From Imtechella halotolerans (GTDB lineage: Bacteria; Bacteroidota; Bacteroidia; Flavobacteriales; Flavobacteriaceae), in assembly GCF_028743515.2 (NCBI RefSeq), contig NZ_CP117969.2:191001-255000 (forward strand): a stretch of DNA of 64,000 nt, written 5' to 3'. Position numbers and translations under genes: made by a program. This document shows positions 62,469-64,000 of the stretch, one piece after another (position 1 is the stretch's first letter; each line of letters starts with the position of its first letter). Below the pieces are notes generated by a model. That model had not been told where the DNA came from. It searched no databases and was given only the letters and a program-made list of their open reading frames with translations.

Positions 62469-64000
62469 ATGCATTTAAAAGAAAGTACTGCTGTCCCACA
62501 AGTATTTACGCAAGAAGAAGCTTTCGAAGCTTCGGTAACCTATTTTGGTGGAGACGACCTTGCAGCTCGGGTTTGGGTGAATAAATATGCCCTTAAAGAT
62601 TCTCAGGGACGTATATATGAACGTACCCCAGACGATATGCATCGCCGTATCGCTAAAGAAATTGCACGAATAGAGTTACGTTATCCTAACCCTATGAGTG
62701 AGGAGGAGGTGTATGATCTTATCAAAAATTTCAAATATATCGTGCCACAAGGTAGCCCTATGGCAGGTATAGGTAATCCATATCAGATTGCTTCATTATC
62801 CAATTGTTTTGTTATTGGGAATGAAGGTATGTCTGATTCCTATGGAGGAATTATGAAAATAGATCAGGAGCAGGTTCAATTAATGAAGCGTCGTGGAGGA
62901 GTTGGTCATGATTTGTCCCATATTCGTCCTAAGGGTTCAGCTGTTAAGAATTCAGCTCTTACATCGACAGGATTAGTGCCTTTCATGGAGCGCTATTCAA
63001 ATTCAACACGAGAAGTTGCGCAAGATGGACGTCGCGGTGCTCTGATGCTCTCTGTATCAATAAATCATCCTGATGCTGAGGATTTTATTGATGCCAAAAT
63101 GGAGCAAGGTAAGGTTACAGGCGCTAACGTTTCAGTTCGTATCGATGATGCATTTATGAATGCAGTAAAATCGCATGCACCTTATTTACAAAAATTTCCA
63201 ATACAAAGTGAAACGCCAAAAGTTAGCAAGGAAGTGGATGCTCAGCAGTTATGGCAAAAAATTGTTCATAATGCATGGAGATCAGCTGAGCCTGGTATTT
63301 TGTTTTGGGATACAATTATTAGAGAGTCGGTTCCGGACTGTTATTCCGATTTAGGGTTTAAAACTATTTCGACAAATCCTTGTGGAGAAATTCCATTATG
63401 TCCTTATGATTCGTGTCGTTTATTAGCAATTAACTTGTTCTCCTATGTGGAACAACCCTTTACTTCAAAAGCTGTTTTTAATTTTGAATTATTTAAAAAA
63501 CATATAGCTGCCGCACAGCGTATAATGGATGATATTATTGATTTAGAATTAGAGAAGATTGAGGCTATCCTTGCTAAAATTGATGCTGATCCTGAAGCGG
63601 ATGATATCAAACTTGTAGAACGTAATCTATGGGTGAATATTCGTAAAAAGGCATTGGAAGGTAGACGTACCGGAATAGGAATTACTGCTGAAGGTGATAT
63701 GTTGGCTGCCCTTGGTATTAAGTACGGTAGTGATAAAGGTGTTGCTTTTTCAGTGGAGATTCATAAAACCATTGCCGTAGAGGCATATAGGGCCTCAGTA
63801 TATGCGGCAAAGGAACGTGGAGCATTTTTAATATATGATGCAAAACGTGAAGAAAACAATCCATTTGTTTTACGTCTGAAAGAAGCGGATGAAAAGCTGT
63901 ATTATGATATGCTAGAATATGGTCGTAGAAATATCGCCTTGCTTACTATTGCGCCTACAGGTACCACTAGTCTTATGACACAAACTACCTCTGGGATTGA
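62469..64000 (+). CDS. nrdJ: Adenosylcobalamin-dependent (class II) ribonucleoside reductase, N-terminal part
   Basis: 510 codons are visible, and the frame runs off the window. It starts MHLKESTAVPQVFTQEEAFE without the ATP-cone of class I NrdA. Key stretches: QIASLSNCFVIGNEGMSDSY (first redox-active Cys), RRGGVGHDLSHIRPKG, ISTNPCGEIPLCPYDSCRL (the thiyl-radical Cys in NPCGE) and TIAPTGTTSLMTQTTSGI at the cut. The GGVGHDLS and NPCGEIPL segments are typical of class II NrdJ, which makes deoxynucleotides with vitamin B12 and without oxygen. The C-terminal thiol tail is outside the window. Confidence 0.9.
   Translation, partial: MHLKESTAVPQVFTQEEAFEASVTYFGGDDLAARVWVNKYALKDSQGRIYERTPDDMHRRIAKEIARIELRYPNPMSEEEVYDLIKNFKYIVPQGSPMAGIGNPYQIASLSNCFVIGNEGMSDSYGGIMKIDQEQVQLMKRRGGVGHDLSHIRPKGSAVKNSALTSTGLVPFMERYSNSTREVAQDGRRGALMLSVSINHPDAEDFIDAKMEQGKVTGANVSVRIDDAFMNAVKSHAPYLQKFPIQSETPKVSKEVDAQQLWQKIVHNAWRSAEPGILFWDTIIRESVPDCYSDLGFKTISTNPCGEIPLCPYDSCRLLAINLFSYVEQPFTSKAVFNFELFKKHIAAAQRIMDDIIDLELEKIEAILAKIDADPEADDIKLVERNLWVNIRKKALEGRRTGIGITAEGDMLAALGIKYGSDKGVAFSVEIHKTIAVEAYRASVYAAKERGAFLIYDAKREENNPFVLRLKEADEKLYYDMLEYGRRNIALLTIAPTGTTSLMTQTTSGI

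Noticed and set aside
1-64000. Prophage, integrative element or defence island
   Set aside because: No integrase, transposase, phage structural, restriction or known defence genes are present; gene order and base composition look uniform by eye.

Overview
The window is a stretch of chromosome from a member of the Bacteroidota, most likely family Flavobacteriaceae. The signs are a gliding-motility/type IX secretion sorting domain at the left edge, an archaeal/eukaryotic-type prolyl-tRNA synthetase, Rho with a long asparagine/glutamine-rich insert, the rpmB-rpmG-DUF4295 cluster, many DUF families typical of the phylum (DUF4293, DUF4369, DUF5916, DUF4295), BshC of bacillithiol synthesis, an outer-membrane receptor with a carboxypeptidase-like regulatory domain, promoters of the TTG-N19/20-TAnnTTTG kind, almost no Shine-Dalgarno sequences, and low G+C. 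I see no prophage, insertion sequence, CRISPR array or recognisable defence island: this is largely housekeeping and envelope sequence.

Layout. 1-3.7 kb: end of a T9SS-exported adhesin-like protein, a FadL-type outer membrane protein and an aromatic-rich lipoprotein. 3.8-8.6 kb: proS, two identical tRNA-Glu genes, rpsT, rho and DUF4293. 8.7-14.5 kb: minus-strand genes including a DUF819 transporter and a five-gene SPFH operon (SPFH, two-helix membrane protein, alpha/beta hydrolase, 56-residue ribbon-helix-helix protein, HAD phosphatase). 14.6-19.5 kb: S1/P1 nuclease, hybrid histidine kinase, AlkB-like dioxygenase and two DoxX-like membrane proteins. 19.7-23.7 kb: htpG, a FabH-like synthase and a fatty acid hydroxylase. 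23.8-30 kb: two large outer membrane proteins around an ACR3 arsenite pump. 30.1-33.6 kb: CoA-binding protein, then DUF779, aldehyde dehydrogenase and a divergent AraC regulator with a clear direct-repeat operator. 33.6-41.2 kb: GNAT, sodium symporter, recR, E2 acyltransferase, exonuclease, and an FAH-Hpt-CinA operon joined by stop/start overlaps. 41.3-50 kb: rpmB-rpmG-DUF4295, ftsY, lipoprotein amidase, a one-domain DEAD-box protein, an ABC-F ATPase, a serine hydrolase broken by an in-frame stop, and rimO. 50-64 kb: two large exported metallopeptidases, bshC, an exported EEP phosphatase-family protein, a PLP decarboxylase, a trypsin-like protease, a PurM-type AIR synthase and the start of a B12-dependent ribonucleotide reductase.

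Together the genes cover translation and its maturation (proS, tRNAs, S20, L28, L33, DUF4295, RimO, ABC-F, FtsY), transcription termination (rho), genome upkeep (RecR, DnaQ-like exonuclease, AlkB-like, nucleotide reductase), lipid and thiol metabolism, aldehyde oxidation under AraC control, and a large exported and outer-membrane fraction. The observations most worth a second look are the SPFH operon with its tiny DNA-binding protein, the TAATG-coupled FAH-Hpt-CinA unit, the stand-alone helicase half, the direct-repeat operator in front of the aldehyde dehydrogenase, the candidate short RNA between htpG and the FabH-like gene, and the nonsense-split lipoprotein serine hydrolase.
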